Below are positions 17,937 through 26,107 of a stretch of 52,689 nt of DNA, piece by piece; positions within the stretch are counted from its first letter, which is position 1, and every line of letters begins with the position of its first letter. The stretch is from Pseudomonas sp. SDI. GTDB lineage: Bacteria; Pseudomonadota; Gammaproteobacteria; Pseudomonadales; Pseudomonadaceae. The stretch lies in contig NZ_QETK01000032.1 in assembly GCF_003105155.1 (NCBI RefSeq), positions 1 through 52,689 on the forward strand, given 5' to 3'. The notes under the pieces are model-generated. The model saw only the letters and a program-made list of their open reading frames with translations, had not been told where the DNA came from and did not search any database. The position numbers and the translations under genes are program-made.

Positions 17937-19136
17937 ATGCCTTTGCCCAGCAAACCCCTCGACGGTCTGAAAGTCATCGAACTCGGCACCCTGATCGCCG
18001 GCCCGTTCGCCTCGCGAATCTGTGCCGAATTCGGTGCGCAAGTGGTCAAGATCGAGTCCCCCGACGGCGGCGACCCGCTGCGCAAATGGCGCAAACTGTA
18101 CGAAGGCACCTCGCTGTGGTGGTTCGTCCAGGCCCGCAACAAGCAGTCGCTGACACTCAACCTCAAGCACCCGGATGGCGTCGAGATTCTCAAGAAGCTG
18201 CTCGCCGAGGCCGACATTCTCATCGAAAACTTCCGCCCCGGCGTGCTGGAAAAGCTCGGCCTGGGCTGGGACGTGCTGCACGCACTCAACCCGAAACTGG
18301 TCATGGTCCGCCTGTCCGGCTTCGGCCAGACCGGGCCGATGAAAGATCAGCCGGGCTTCGGCGCAGTCGGCGAGTCGATGGGGGGGTTGCGCTACATCAC
18401 CGGTTTCGAAGACCGCCCACCGGTACGCACCGGGATTTCCATCGGCGACTCGATTGCCGCGCTGTGGGGCGTGATCGGCGCACTAATGGCGCTACGCCAC
18501 CGCGAAGTCAACGGTGGCCAGGGCCAGGTGGTCGACGTGGCGCTGTACGAGGCCATCTTTGCCATGATGGAAAGCATGGTCCCGGAGTTCGACGTCTTCG
18601 GTTTCATCCGCGAGCGCACCGGCAACATCATGCCGGGCATCACCCCCTCCTCGATTCACACCAGCGCCGACGGCAAGCACGTGCAGATCGGCGCCAATGG
18701 CGATGCGATCTTCAAGCGCTTCATGCAGGCCATCGGCCGTCAGGACCTGGCAGACGACCCGAGCCTGGCCAGCAACGACGGCCGCGACCTGCGCCGCGAC
18801 GAGCTGTACGGGGTGATCGACCGCTGGGCCGGCAGCGTGCCACTCGCGCAACTGATGCAGCAACTCAACGACGCCGGTGTGCCGGCCAGCCGCATCTACT
18901 CGGCCGAAGACATGTTCAGCGACCCGCAATTCCTGGCCCGGGAGATGTTCCTCCAGGCCAAGCTGCCGGACGGCAAAGCCTTCAAGATGCCGGGGATCGT
19001 GCCCAAGCTGTCGGAGACGCCGGGCTCCAGCGAATGGGTCGGCCCGGAACTGGGCGAGCACACCGAGCAGTTGCTCGGCGAACTGGGTTACGACGCGCCC
19101 GGCATCGCCCACCTGCGCGCCCAGGGCGCCATCTGA
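17937..19136 (+). CDS. Class III CoA-transferase (CaiB/BaiF family)
   Basis: Family III CoA-transferase of 399 aa from ATG 17937. The N-terminus KPLDGLKVIELGTLIAGPFA, the CoA-binding region VKIESPDGGDPLRKW, and the catalytic Asp in TGISIGDSIAAL are in place. Related enzymes move CoA between dicarboxylates or carnitine-like acids; the substrates here cannot be deduced. A longer frame to 17763 would overlap the yaeQ start region and lacks homology. The stop overlaps the likely start of the next gene by four bases. Confidence 0.88.
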   Translation: MPLPSKPLDGLKVIELGTLIAGPFASRICAEFGAQVVKIESPDGGDPLRKWRKLYEGTSLWWFVQARNKQSLTLNLKHPDGVEILKKLLAEADILIENFRPGVLEKLGLGWDVLHALNPKLVMVRLSGFGQTGPMKDQPGFGAVGESMGGLRYITGFEDRPPVRTGISIGDSIAALWGVIGALMALRHREVNGGQGQVVDVALYEAIFAMMESMVPEFDVFGFIRERTGNIMPGITPSSIHTSADGKHVQIGANGDAIFKRFMQAIGRQDLADDPSLASNDGRDLRRDELYGVIDRWAGSVPLAQLMQQLNDAGVPASRIYSAEDMFSDPQFLAREMFLQAKLPDGKAFKMPGIVPKLSETPGSSEWVGPELGEHTEQLLGELGYDAPGIAHLRAQGAI

Positions 19137-20014
19137 ACCGCTCTCTGCACCGGGCGTTGCTCGGTCCGTCGCTCGGCCTGCTGCTGAGCCTGCTCCCAGC
19201 GGCGGCCTGGGCCAAGGAAACGCTTACCTGGCTGCTGCGCGACCTGCCACCGCTGACCATCTTCGAGGGGCCGGAACGCGGCCAGGGCGCCGTCGACCAG
19301 ATGCTCGCGGTGCTGATCAAGAACATGCCCGAGTACGAGCACAGCATTACCCGGGTCAACCGCGCGCGGGCCTTGCAGGTGTTGCAGGGCAACAGCTTCG
19401 CCTGCGACCCGACCCTGCTCTGGACCCCGGAGCGCGCCCGCTACATCGTCTTTTCCATGCCGAGCATGGGCACCCTGAGCAATGGCTTGATCCTCGGCAG
19501 TGCCCAGCGGGGGCTGCTGGAGCCGTTCATGAAGGACGGCGAGGCCGACCTGAAGGCCCTGCTCGACAGCCGCACGATCAAGCTCGGGCTGGTTGCCGAG
19601 CGCAGCTACAGCACGCCAATCGACGACATCGTCAAGCAGGCGCCGGCCGAATCGCTGAGCCGGCATTACGGCGACAATGCGGTAGCCAGCCTATTGCAGA
19701 TGCAGCAACTGGGGCGCTTGCAGATGGTGCTGGGCTACTGGCCGGAGATCCGCTACCTCGGCGCGCAACAAGGCCTCGCCGCGCAGACACTGAGCTATGT
19801 GCCGATCCGGGGAGTGGCGCGTTATCAGTTCGTGCACGTCGGCTGTTCCGACACCGAGCTGGGGCGCGAAGCGGTCAGGCACGTCAACCAGTTGTTGCAG
19901 GAGCTGCGTAAGGAAACGCTGCCACCGATGTATGCGCGCTGGCTGGATGCAGCATCGAAGGACGAGTACCTGCGTGACAGCCATGGGTTCTTTGTCGGGC
20001 ATGAACGGCAGTAA
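19133..20014 (+). CDS. Periplasmic binding-protein-like protein (TIGR02285-like), non-ATG start
   Basis: About 293 aa, exported, resembling the extracellular solute-binding fold seen in the TIGR02285 group. A signal peptide is clear (hydrophobic LLLSLLPAAAWA, cleavage before KETLTWLL). Mature segments include DLPPLTIFEGPERGQGAVD and FVHVGCSDTELG. In frame, no ATG or GTG precedes the signal peptide. The choices are CTG at 19133, overlapping the previous stop as CTGA and giving a positively charged n-region (NRSLHR), or TTG at 19157, which would remove that region. I favour CTG coupled to the upstream gene, with modest certainty. Function unknown. Confidence 0.7.
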   Translation: MNRSLHRALLGPSLGLLLSLLPAAAWAKETLTWLLRDLPPLTIFEGPERGQGAVDQMLAVLIKNMPEYEHSITRVNRARALQVLQGNSFACDPTLLWTPERARYIVFSMPSMGTLSNGLILGSAQRGLLEPFMKDGEADLKALLDSRTIKLGLVAERSYSTPIDDIVKQAPAESLSRHYGDNAVASLLQMQQLGRLQMVLGYWPEIRYLGAQQGLAAQTLSYVPIRGVARYQFVHVGCSDTELGREAVRHVNQLLQELRKETLPPMYARWLDAASKDEYLRDSHGFFVGHERQ

Positions 20015-20020
20015 AAAAGC

Positions 20021-20036
20021 ATCGCGGGACGAGCCC
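20021..20036. repeat. Truncated REP fragment
   Basis: ATCGCGGGACGAGCCC is the first half of the REP type seen at 7830 and 17192. It stops abruptly before the A-rich tract that forms the T-run of the minus-strand terminator at 20044. Confidence 0.7.
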
Positions 20037-20043
20037 TGAAACA

Positions 20044-20085
20044 GAAAAAAGAAACCCCGGAACGGTGGGGAGTCCGTCCGGGGTT
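20044..20085 (-). terminator. Intrinsic terminator on the minus strand
   Basis: Nine-base stem AACCCCGGA (20053-20061) with TCCGGGGTT (20077-20085). Read on the minus strand it is followed by TTTCTTTTTT. On the plus strand the 3' side is TAAACAAAGG, with no T-tract, so it points away from both flanking plus-strand genes and ends the candidate small RNA. Confidence 0.85.
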
Positions 20086-20195
20086 AAACAAAGGCCTGTT
20101 CACCACGGCCTCAGACGACAGCGTCACGGCATCGGAGCTGTATGCCGATCGGCTGTGCTTAGGGAGTCTGATTGCCATCGAAGGCGAAGGTTCCA
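20045..20195 (-). ncRNA. Candidate small RNA, possibly RgsA/P16-like
   Basis: Inferred minus-strand transcript of about 150 nt between two plus-strand genes. The evidence is a strong Rho-independent terminator at its 3' end (20044-20085). A plausible -10 lies at 20206-20201 (TACGAT preceded by C, as for RpoS promoters). Internal structure includes the palindrome GCCGATCGGC and a stem CGGCAT/ATGCCG. No ORF of note is present. The layout resembles the Pseudomonas RpoS-dependent sRNA RgsA (P16), and parts of the sequence looked familiar, but I cannot verify identity without a covariance search. The 5' end is approximate. Confidence 0.55.
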
Positions 20196-20275
20196 TTAAA
20201 ATCGTAGCGCCACTACGCTACCCTTTTGTGAACCTGACACACTGACTCCCTTTCAACGGATTGTGCGGAGCACCC

Positions 20276-20938
20276 GTGACCCCAGGCGTTGCCCCCAAAC
20301 TGCGCGTCGTGCTCGCCGACGATCACCCGATCTTCCGCATCGGCCTGCGCGCCGTGCTCGAACGGATCGCCGGGTTGACCGTGCTCGCCGAAGCGGGCAG
20401 CCCGCTGGAACTGCTCAGCACCCTGCAAGCACACCCCTGCGATCTGCTGGTCACCGATTTCATGATGCCGGTGGACGAACAGAGCGACGGTCTGCAATTG
20501 CTCGAACAACTGCGCCGACATCACCCACAGTTGCCGATTCTGGTCGTGACCATGCTCAACAATGCCGGCCTGTTCCGCGCCATGCTCGGCCTGGGCGTCA
20601 GCGGTCTGCTGAGCAAAGGCAGCCTGGCCGACGAGTTGCCACTGGCCATTGCCCGCCTGCGCCAGGGCAAAACCTTCCTCGCCGACTCGGTACAGCAATT
20701 GCTGCTGCAGGACGGCGAAGTGCGCGCCGATCGCGCGCAACTCCAGGGCAGCCTGTCGCCGCGCGAACTGGAGGTGGTGCGCCTGCTGGCACGCGGGCAA
20801 ACCGTCAGCGAGATTGCCGCGCAACTCAACCGCAGCACCAAGACCGTCAGCACGCAAAAGGTCAATGCCATGCGCAAACTGGGCGTGAGTAACGATGCGG
20901 CGCTGTTCCTTTACTTGCAGGAGCTTGGCCTGAGCTGA
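20276..20938 (+). CDS. rocA1: RocA1/SadA-type LuxR-family response regulator
   Basis: BvgA-like response regulator of 220 aa. The receiver domain has the acidic pair ADDH (14-17), phospho-acceptor Asp61 in LVTDFMMP, and a conserved Ser/Thr-Lys region (LLSKGSLADE). The C-terminal LuxR HTH runs from about 155 (LSPRELEVVRLLARGQTVSE). The start is GTG at 20276, with GGAG 6-9 bases upstream; a TTG at 20261 is less likely. It converges with rocR, stops 2 bases apart. In P. aeruginosa RocA1 activates cup fimbrial genes when phosphorylated by RocS1. The Roc name is from gene trio and domain make-up. Confidence 0.85.
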   Translation: MTPGVAPKLRVVLADDHPIFRIGLRAVLERIAGLTVLAEAGSPLELLSTLQAHPCDLLVTDFMMPVDEQSDGLQLLEQLRRHHPQLPILVVTMLNNAGLFRAMLGLGVSGLLSKGSLADELPLAIARLRQGKTFLADSVQQLLLQDGEVRADRAQLQGSLSPRELEVVRLLARGQTVSEIAAQLNRSTKTVSTQKVNAMRKLGVSNDAALFLYLQELGLS

Positions 20939-20940
20939 AC

Positions 20941-22161
20941 TCAGGCCGCACCCAGCTGTTCGAAGCCACCCTGCTCGCGGGCAACGATCCAGCGGCGTAA
21001 CTCGCTCTCCGGCATCGGCCGGGCAATGTAATAGCCCTGCATCACCGGCCGGCCAAGGTCACCCAGGGCCAGCAGGTCGTCGCGGGTTTCCACGCCCTCC
21101 ACCACCACCCGCAGGTCGAGGCGCCGCGCCGTCATCATCGCCCCGGCCACGACTGCCGCCTTGCGCCCGTCCTGGCCCATGCCGCGGACGAACTCGCTGG
21201 GCAGCTTCAGCTCGCTGAACGGCAGGTCGAGCAGGCGTTGCAGGTTCGAGCCCCCGGTGCCGAAGTCGTCGATCGACAACTGGCAGCCGAGGATCCGCAA
21301 ATGCAGCAAGGCTTCGAGCTGACGGTCGTCGAGCTGGCAGTCCTGGGTCTCGATGATTTCCAGGGTCAGCACCGTGGCCGGGACGCCATGCTTTTCCAGG
21401 GCCTGGATCACCCGCGGAGCGAAATCCTCCTGCAACAGCAAGTGCGGGGGAATGTTCACCGCCACCGGCAACGCCTGGCCGCTGGCCAGGCGCACGCTGG
21501 CGCTCAGCCCCAGGGCCTGGTCGAGCACATGCCAGCTGAGGCTGCCAAGCAGGCCGGCGCGCTCGATCAGCGGGAAAAACTGCGCCGGCGAGAGCAGGCC
21601 CATCGACGGGTGATACCAGCGCACCAGCGCCTCGACCCCACGGATGCGCCCGTCGAAACATACCTTGGGCTGGTAATGCGCGACCCACTGCGACTTGCAC
21701 AAGGCCAGGCTGGAGGCCGACAAGGTCAGCAGCTCGGTCATATCGACGCTCGGCGGCGGTATGACGACCTGACTGCCCGGCTCCTTGTACAGCGTCAGCA
21801 GTCTGTGCAGCGCGGCACTGGAGGCCGGCTTCTGCACACAGCCGAGCAAACGCAGGCCGAGCTGCCGGGCCAGGGCGCCGACGCTGTCGATCACTGCACG
21901 TTCGGCGCTGCTGAGGATGATCAGCGACGAGGCCAGCCCGGACTCGGCCAGGTAACGGATCAACTCCAGGCCATCGCAGCCGTCCAGGTGCAAGTCGCAG
22001 ATGGCGATATCCACCCGACCACGGCGCGCCAGCGATTGCCGCGCGACGTCCACCGACTCGGCGGTGAGCACGTCGAACACGCCGTTGGCGTTGAGCATCT
22101 GGTGCAACGCCATCAACTGGAATGAATGGTCTTCGAGGATCAGGACCTTGAGTTCGTGCAT
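20941..22161 (-). CDS. rocR: RocR/SadR-type REC-EAL response regulator (c-di-GMP phosphodiesterase)
   Basis: Protein of 406 aa: receiver domain (1-125, phospho-acceptor Asp56 in AICDLHLDG) joined to an EAL domain (about 150-400). EAL residues look intact: E177-A-L in GVEALVRW, Asn236 in VAVNIP, Glu268 in LTLEIIE, Asp298/Asp299 in IDDFGTG, Lys319, and Glu355/Glu358 in VVEGVE. After DDFGTG the loop reads GSNLQRL where YSSL is common. It should hydrolyse c-di-GMP and compete with RocA1 for phosphoryl groups from RocS1, as in P. aeruginosa. The start is ATG 22161 with GGCGGAG upstream. It lies 88 bases downstream of rocS1 on the same strand. Confidence 0.88.
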   Translation of the reverse strand: MHELKVLILEDHSFQLMALHQMLNANGVFDVLTAESVDVARQSLARRGRVDIAICDLHLDGCDGLELIRYLAESGLASSLIILSSAERAVIDSVGALARQLGLRLLGCVQKPASSAALHRLLTLYKEPGSQVVIPPPSVDMTELLTLSASSLALCKSQWVAHYQPKVCFDGRIRGVEALVRWYHPSMGLLSPAQFFPLIERAGLLGSLSWHVLDQALGLSASVRLASGQALPVAVNIPPHLLLQEDFAPRVIQALEKHGVPATVLTLEIIETQDCQLDDRQLEALLHLRILGCQLSIDDFGTGGSNLQRLLDLPFSELKLPSEFVRGMGQDGRKAAVVAGAMMTARRLDLRVVVEGVETRDDLLALGDLGRPVMQGYYIARPMPESELRRWIVAREQGGFEQLGAA

Positions 22162-22249
22162 GGGTTCTCCGCCGGGTGGCCTGCGCTGGATCACGCGGTC
22201 GCCACTTTAGGAAAAAATCCGCACTCGCCCTATAGGATAAATCCTAAAG

Positions 22250-25200
22250 TCAGTCTTCCAGTTTCCTCACCTCGTGTTCAATCTGGCCATGTAGGACGGC
22301 CATGGTTGCCTGCAACCTCGCCCAAGCGCGGTCCAGGGCCTGCTCGGCGCTGTCGCGGCTGGCCTGTTCCAGGGCGACGCTGGCGCGCGCCAGCGGCTCG
22401 GCGTCGATCAGGCAGGCCACCCCCTTGAGCCGGTGCAACGAGGCGCCCAGAGCCTTGAGGTCCGGGCCGGCGACGGCGGCATCGAGCAGCGAACGCTCCT
22501 CATCGAGGTTCTTGCACAGCTCCAGCAGCATGCGCAGCAGGATCGCATCGTTGGCCTGGGTCATCTGCCGCAGGGTCTGCATCTTGAAGCTAGGCAATGG
22601 CGTCAGTTGCTCGATCAGCGCCGCCAGGTGCTCCAGCGACAGCGGTTTGATCAAGCACTCGTCCATGCCCGCGTCCAGACAACGACCGCGCTCCTCTTTC
22701 ATGGCATTGGCGCTGCAACCGACAATTGGCGTGGCCGCCCGCCCTTCGTCGCGCTCGATGCGGCGGATGCTCCGGGCCAGGGCGTAGCCGCTGACCTGGG
22801 GCATATTGCAGTCGGTCAGCAGCAGGTCGAACGGCTCGGCCTGCCAGGCTTGCAACGCAGCCTGGCCGCCGTCGACGGCGACCACTTCATGGCCGAGGAA
22901 GGCCACCTGCTGGCTGAGTACCAGGCGGCTGGCCGACAGGTCGTCGACCACCAGCACCCGCCGCGGCTGCATCGGCGTCGGCCGCCAGGCCGGCTGGACC
23001 GGCGCCGTGCTCTCGTCAGCAAGCCGGCGCAGTGTCAGTGCTACCGACACGTCGGTGCCCTGCCCCGGCACGCTGTGCAGGGCAATGCTGCCGCCCATCA
23101 GCTCGACCAACTGCCGGCAGATGCTCAGGCCCAGGCCCGACCCGCCGTATTCCGCCGCCGAGCGCGCCGAAGCCTGAGCGAATGGCTGGAACAACTCGGT
23201 CTGTTGCTGAGCAGAAATGCCGATGCCGGTATCGCGCACGCTCAACTGCAGGCCGACCCTGTCTGCCGTTGTCTCGCGCAGCTCGACGCGCACCGTAACA
23301 CCACCAGTGTGGGTGAACTTCATCGCATTGCCGAGCAGGTTCAGCAGAATCTGCCGCACGCGCAGCGGGTCGAACCAGTACACGCCCTGTGCCGCTGCGG
23401 CGATCTCCAGTTCCAGGGTCAGGCCCTTGGCCTGCGCCTGGGTGCGGAACTGCTCGACGAGGGCGCCGAGAAACGGCTTGAGCGCCCGTGCTTCCGGCGC
23501 CAGCTCCAGGCTGCCGGCTTCGATACGGGCCAGGTCGAGGCTGTCGCCGATCAGCTCGATCAGCTCGCGCGCCGACTGGTGCGCAGTTTCCAGTGCCGGA
23601 GCCGGTGTTTCGCCACGGGCCCGCGCGGTTTCCCGCTCAAGCTCCAGCAGGCCGATGATCACCGCAATCGGGGTACGGATCTCATGGCTCATGGTCGCCA
23701 AAAAGGCACTTTTCGCCTGGTTGGCCTGCTCGGCCTGCTGCCGCGCCTCAACCAACTCGCGCTCCAGGCGCTTGCGCTCGGTGATGTCGATCCAGCCACC
23801 GAGCAGGCCCTGCAACTGACCGTCGGCACGGTAGAACGGCACGGTCCACTGATAGGCGTCGATGCGCTGCCCCTCGAAGTTGATCTGCCGGTCGACGAAC
23901 ACCGGCTGCGGATCGTTGAGCAGGCGCAGGTAATCGTTGTGCATCGGCTCGGCGATCTCGGCGGGAATCACCTGGATATCGGTCAGTTTGAGCCCTTTGA
24001 CCTCGGCAAAGCGGATCGAGAAGGCCTCCTCGTAGCTCTTGTTGCAGGAAATCAGCCGGCCCTCAAGGTCGCGCACGTAGATCGGATTGGGGATACCGTC
24101 GAGCAAGGCGCGCTTGAACGCCAACTGGTCGTTGAGCGCCTCCTCGGCTTTCTCGCGCTGGCGGATCTGCACCCGCAGGCGGTTGCTCCAGAGCATCGAC
24201 AGCAGGCCGAACAGCACCGCCACCGCCACCGCCCAGTACACCCAGGGGGCGATCCGCCATTGCGGTGGCGGGGGGGCCACCGACCCCAGCCATTTCATGC
24301 GAACGGCGCGCATTTCCGCTACCGGGAAGGCTTCCAGCGCCTTGTTGAGGATCTGCACCAGCTCCGGCGCGCCTTGGCGCACGGCAAAACGGTCCGGGGC
24401 CCAGCGGCCGTCGACACTGCGCCCGACCTTCAGCAGCGGGTCATTGAGCACCCCACGGTAGGCCCCGACTTCGCTGTCGATGGTGGCGTCGGCGGCGCCG
24501 CTGCGAACCTTGTCGCGGGCCTCCTCCAGCGACGCGGTGCGCAGCAGACGAATCTGCGGGTAGTCCTGGCGGATGCTGCTTTCCAGCACATGCTCGGCCG
24601 GCAGTGCCAGGGTGCGTTCGTCCAGTTCGTCCAGCGAGTCGAGGGTGAGATCCTCGGGGCGCACGATGAACACCCAGCTCTGGCCGCCAAGCGGGTGGGT
24701 GAAATCGAGAAAGTCGCGGCGCTCCTGCGACTCACTGAGGGTGGTACTCATGTCGGCCTCGCCGCTCGCCAGCAGCGACAGGCTCCGACTGATCGAGTCG
24801 GACGGCCGGTAGACGAAGTTCAGCCCGGTCATCTGCGCGATGATCGCCAGCACATCGTTGTTCAGCCCTGCCCAGATCTGCTGCTCGTTGCGAAACAGGT
24901 ACGGCGCGTACTGGCTACCGACCACCGTGACCTGCGGATGGCGGCGGATCCACGCTTGCTCCTGCGGGGTGAGTTCGACGCGCTGGTGGGCGACGTCGGA
25001 GCCCAGGCCGGAGGTCCAGCGACCGAGTATTTCACGTTGCAGCGGCTCGTCGATGCTGGCCAGCGCGCGGTCGAGCATGGCCCCCAACAGCGGTTCGCTG
25101 GCGCGGCTGGCAAAAGCGAAGCCGATCGGCGGCAGGTCACTGGGGCAGACGATCTTCAGGCCAAGGTACGGCCGCAGGGCCATGTACGAGCGGACGATCA

Positions 25201-25870
25201 CGTCGTTGCCGATGAACGCATCGACCTCGCCCTGGCTCAGCGCTTCGAGGCCGCTGTAGAGGTTGGGCGCAATGATCACCTTGCTCTGCGGGTAGGCGCG
25301 ATTCACTTCGCGGGTATCGGCGTAGCCATCGAGCAGGACGACGGACTTGCCGCTCAGGCTCGGGTCGATGGCCGCCGCTTCGCCGCGCATCACCACCACC
25401 GAGGTGTCGGGGATGTAGTCGCGGGAGAACGCCAGGCCAGGGACGCCGCGCTCGTAACCGTTAGCGCTGGTGAGGATGTCGATAGTGCCATTGCGCAGGG
25501 CGTCGATAGCCTCCTGGCGCTTGGTGAAGGCCAGCACCTTGGTGCCGACGCCAAGGCGCCGGGCGACCAGGCTCAGGTAGTCGGAGCTGATGCCCTGGTA
25601 GCGGTTGCGGTCGATGGTGATGTCGACCGGCTCGTAGTCGGCGATGGAAATCCCCACGCGCAGGGTGCGGGCCTTACCGAGCCATTTGGTTTCGTCGGCG
25701 CTAAGGCTCAGCGGGTCGAGGTCGGCGAACGGCGGGGCCAGGGTAAATGGCAGGCTTTGCGCAGCGTCGGCTTGGGGAAGGCAGAATAGCAGGCAGCACA
25801 GGGCGATGAGCCACGTGGTTGACCGCTTAAACACTGCCCCCTTCTCTCTCTGCATTTTGTGCACATCCAT
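22250..25870 (-). CDS. rocS1: RocS1/SadS-type BvgS-like hybrid sensor kinase
   Basis: Unorthodox sensor of 1206 aa. In order: signal/TM helix (18-36), two tandem periplasmic SBP_bac_3 domains (about 64-290 and 305-530), TM helix (about 543-563), PAS (585-700), HisKA with His729 in MSHEIRTP, HATPase (835-950), REC with Asp1020 in LLLTDCNMP, and Hpt with His1146 in LHRLKG. The architecture and the adjacent rocR and rocA1 give the name. ATG 25870 is my start; ATG 25855 is possible and the open frame continues to 25954 without a better site. The ligand is unknown; tandem SBP modules suggest a small-molecule input. Confidence 0.88.
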   Translation of the reverse strand: MDVHKMQREKGAVFKRSTTWLIALCCLLFCLPQADAAQSLPFTLAPPFADLDPLSLSADETKWLGKARTLRVGISIADYEPVDITIDRNRYQGISSDYLSLVARRLGVGTKVLAFTKRQEAIDALRNGTIDILTSANGYERGVPGLAFSRDYIPDTSVVVMRGEAAAIDPSLSGKSVVLLDGYADTREVNRAYPQSKVIIAPNLYSGLEALSQGEVDAFIGNDVIVRSYMALRPYLGLKIVCPSDLPPIGFAFASRASEPLLGAMLDRALASIDEPLQREILGRWTSGLGSDVAHQRVELTPQEQAWIRRHPQVTVVGSQYAPYLFRNEQQIWAGLNNDVLAIIAQMTGLNFVYRPSDSISRSLSLLASGEADMSTTLSESQERRDFLDFTHPLGGQSWVFIVRPEDLTLDSLDELDERTLALPAEHVLESSIRQDYPQIRLLRTASLEEARDKVRSGAADATIDSEVGAYRGVLNDPLLKVGRSVDGRWAPDRFAVRQGAPELVQILNKALEAFPVAEMRAVRMKWLGSVAPPPPQWRIAPWVYWAVAVAVLFGLLSMLWSNRLRVQIRQREKAEEALNDQLAFKRALLDGIPNPIYVRDLEGRLISCNKSYEEAFSIRFAEVKGLKLTDIQVIPAEIAEPMHNDYLRLLNDPQPVFVDRQINFEGQRIDAYQWTVPFYRADGQLQGLLGGWIDITERKRLERELVEARQQAEQANQAKSAFLATMSHEIRTPIAVIIGLLELERETARARGETPAPALETAHQSARELIELIGDSLDLARIEAGSLELAPEARALKPFLGALVEQFRTQAQAKGLTLELEIAAAAQGVYWFDPLRVRQILLNLLGNAMKFTHTGGVTVRVELRETTADRVGLQLSVRDTGIGISAQQQTELFQPFAQASARSAAEYGGSGLGLSICRQLVELMGGSIALHSVPGQGTDVSVALTLRRLADESTAPVQPAWRPTPMQPRRVLVVDDLSASRLVLSQQVAFLGHEVVAVDGGQAALQAWQAEPFDLLLTDCNMPQVSGYALARSIRRIERDEGRAATPIVGCSANAMKEERGRCLDAGMDECLIKPLSLEHLAALIEQLTPLPSFKMQTLRQMTQANDAILLRMLLELCKNLDEERSLLDAAVAGPDLKALGASLHRLKGVACLIDAEPLARASVALEQASRDSAEQALDRAWARLQATMAVLHGQIEHEVRKLED

Positions 25871-25883
25871 ACCTTGCCCCCTT

Positions 25884-26028
25884 TGTAGGCGCTGGCTTGC
25901 CTGCGATCGAGCCGGGCCGCGTTCGGACGAAGCGGTCGTAAAACCTGCAAGCACGTTGTCCCTGACCCACCGCGTTTAGCTGATTTGCTGCCGCTTCACG
26001 GCAGATCGCAGGCAAGCCAGCGCCTACA
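25884..26028. repeat. 25-bp perfect inverted repeat flanking the rocS1 upstream region
   Basis: TGTAGGCGCTGGCTTGCCTG plus CGATC at 25884-25908 is exactly complementary to 26004-26028. About 95 bases lie between. The CTGGCTTGCCTGCGAT core is the repeat type common in P. fluorescens-group genomes, different from the putida-type REPs elsewhere. The left arm ends 13 bases upstream of the rocS1 start. The spacer should carry the rocS1 promoter; I cannot place it with confidence. Confidence 0.85.
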
Positions 26029-26062
26029 GGGTTAGCGTCCAACCTATAGGACAGTAGAAATG

Positions 26063-26089
26063 AAAAAGCCCGTCAAGGACGGGCTTTTT
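26063..26089 (-). terminator. Rho-independent terminator of the hom-thrC transcript
   Basis: AAAAAGCCCGTC, loop AAG, GACGGGCTTTTT: a twelve-base symmetric stem including the A/T flanks, 18 bases after the thrC stop. The symmetry makes it bidirectional in principle, but no plus-strand gene ends here. Confidence 0.93.
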
Positions 26090-26107
26090 CGGCGGCCGGC
26101 TACTCGC

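Noticed and set aside
20044..20085. Terminator of the plus-strand gene ending at 20014
   Set aside because: The T-tract is on the minus strand; plus-strand 3' side is TAAACAAAGG. It could act weakly in both directions, but the main reading is minus.
22433..25789. 1118-aa open frame on the plus strand opposite rocS1
   Set aside because: Composition is that of an antisense shadow of a high-GC gene (rich in Arg, Gln, His, Val, Gly, no domain seen), while the minus strand encodes a complete hybrid kinase.
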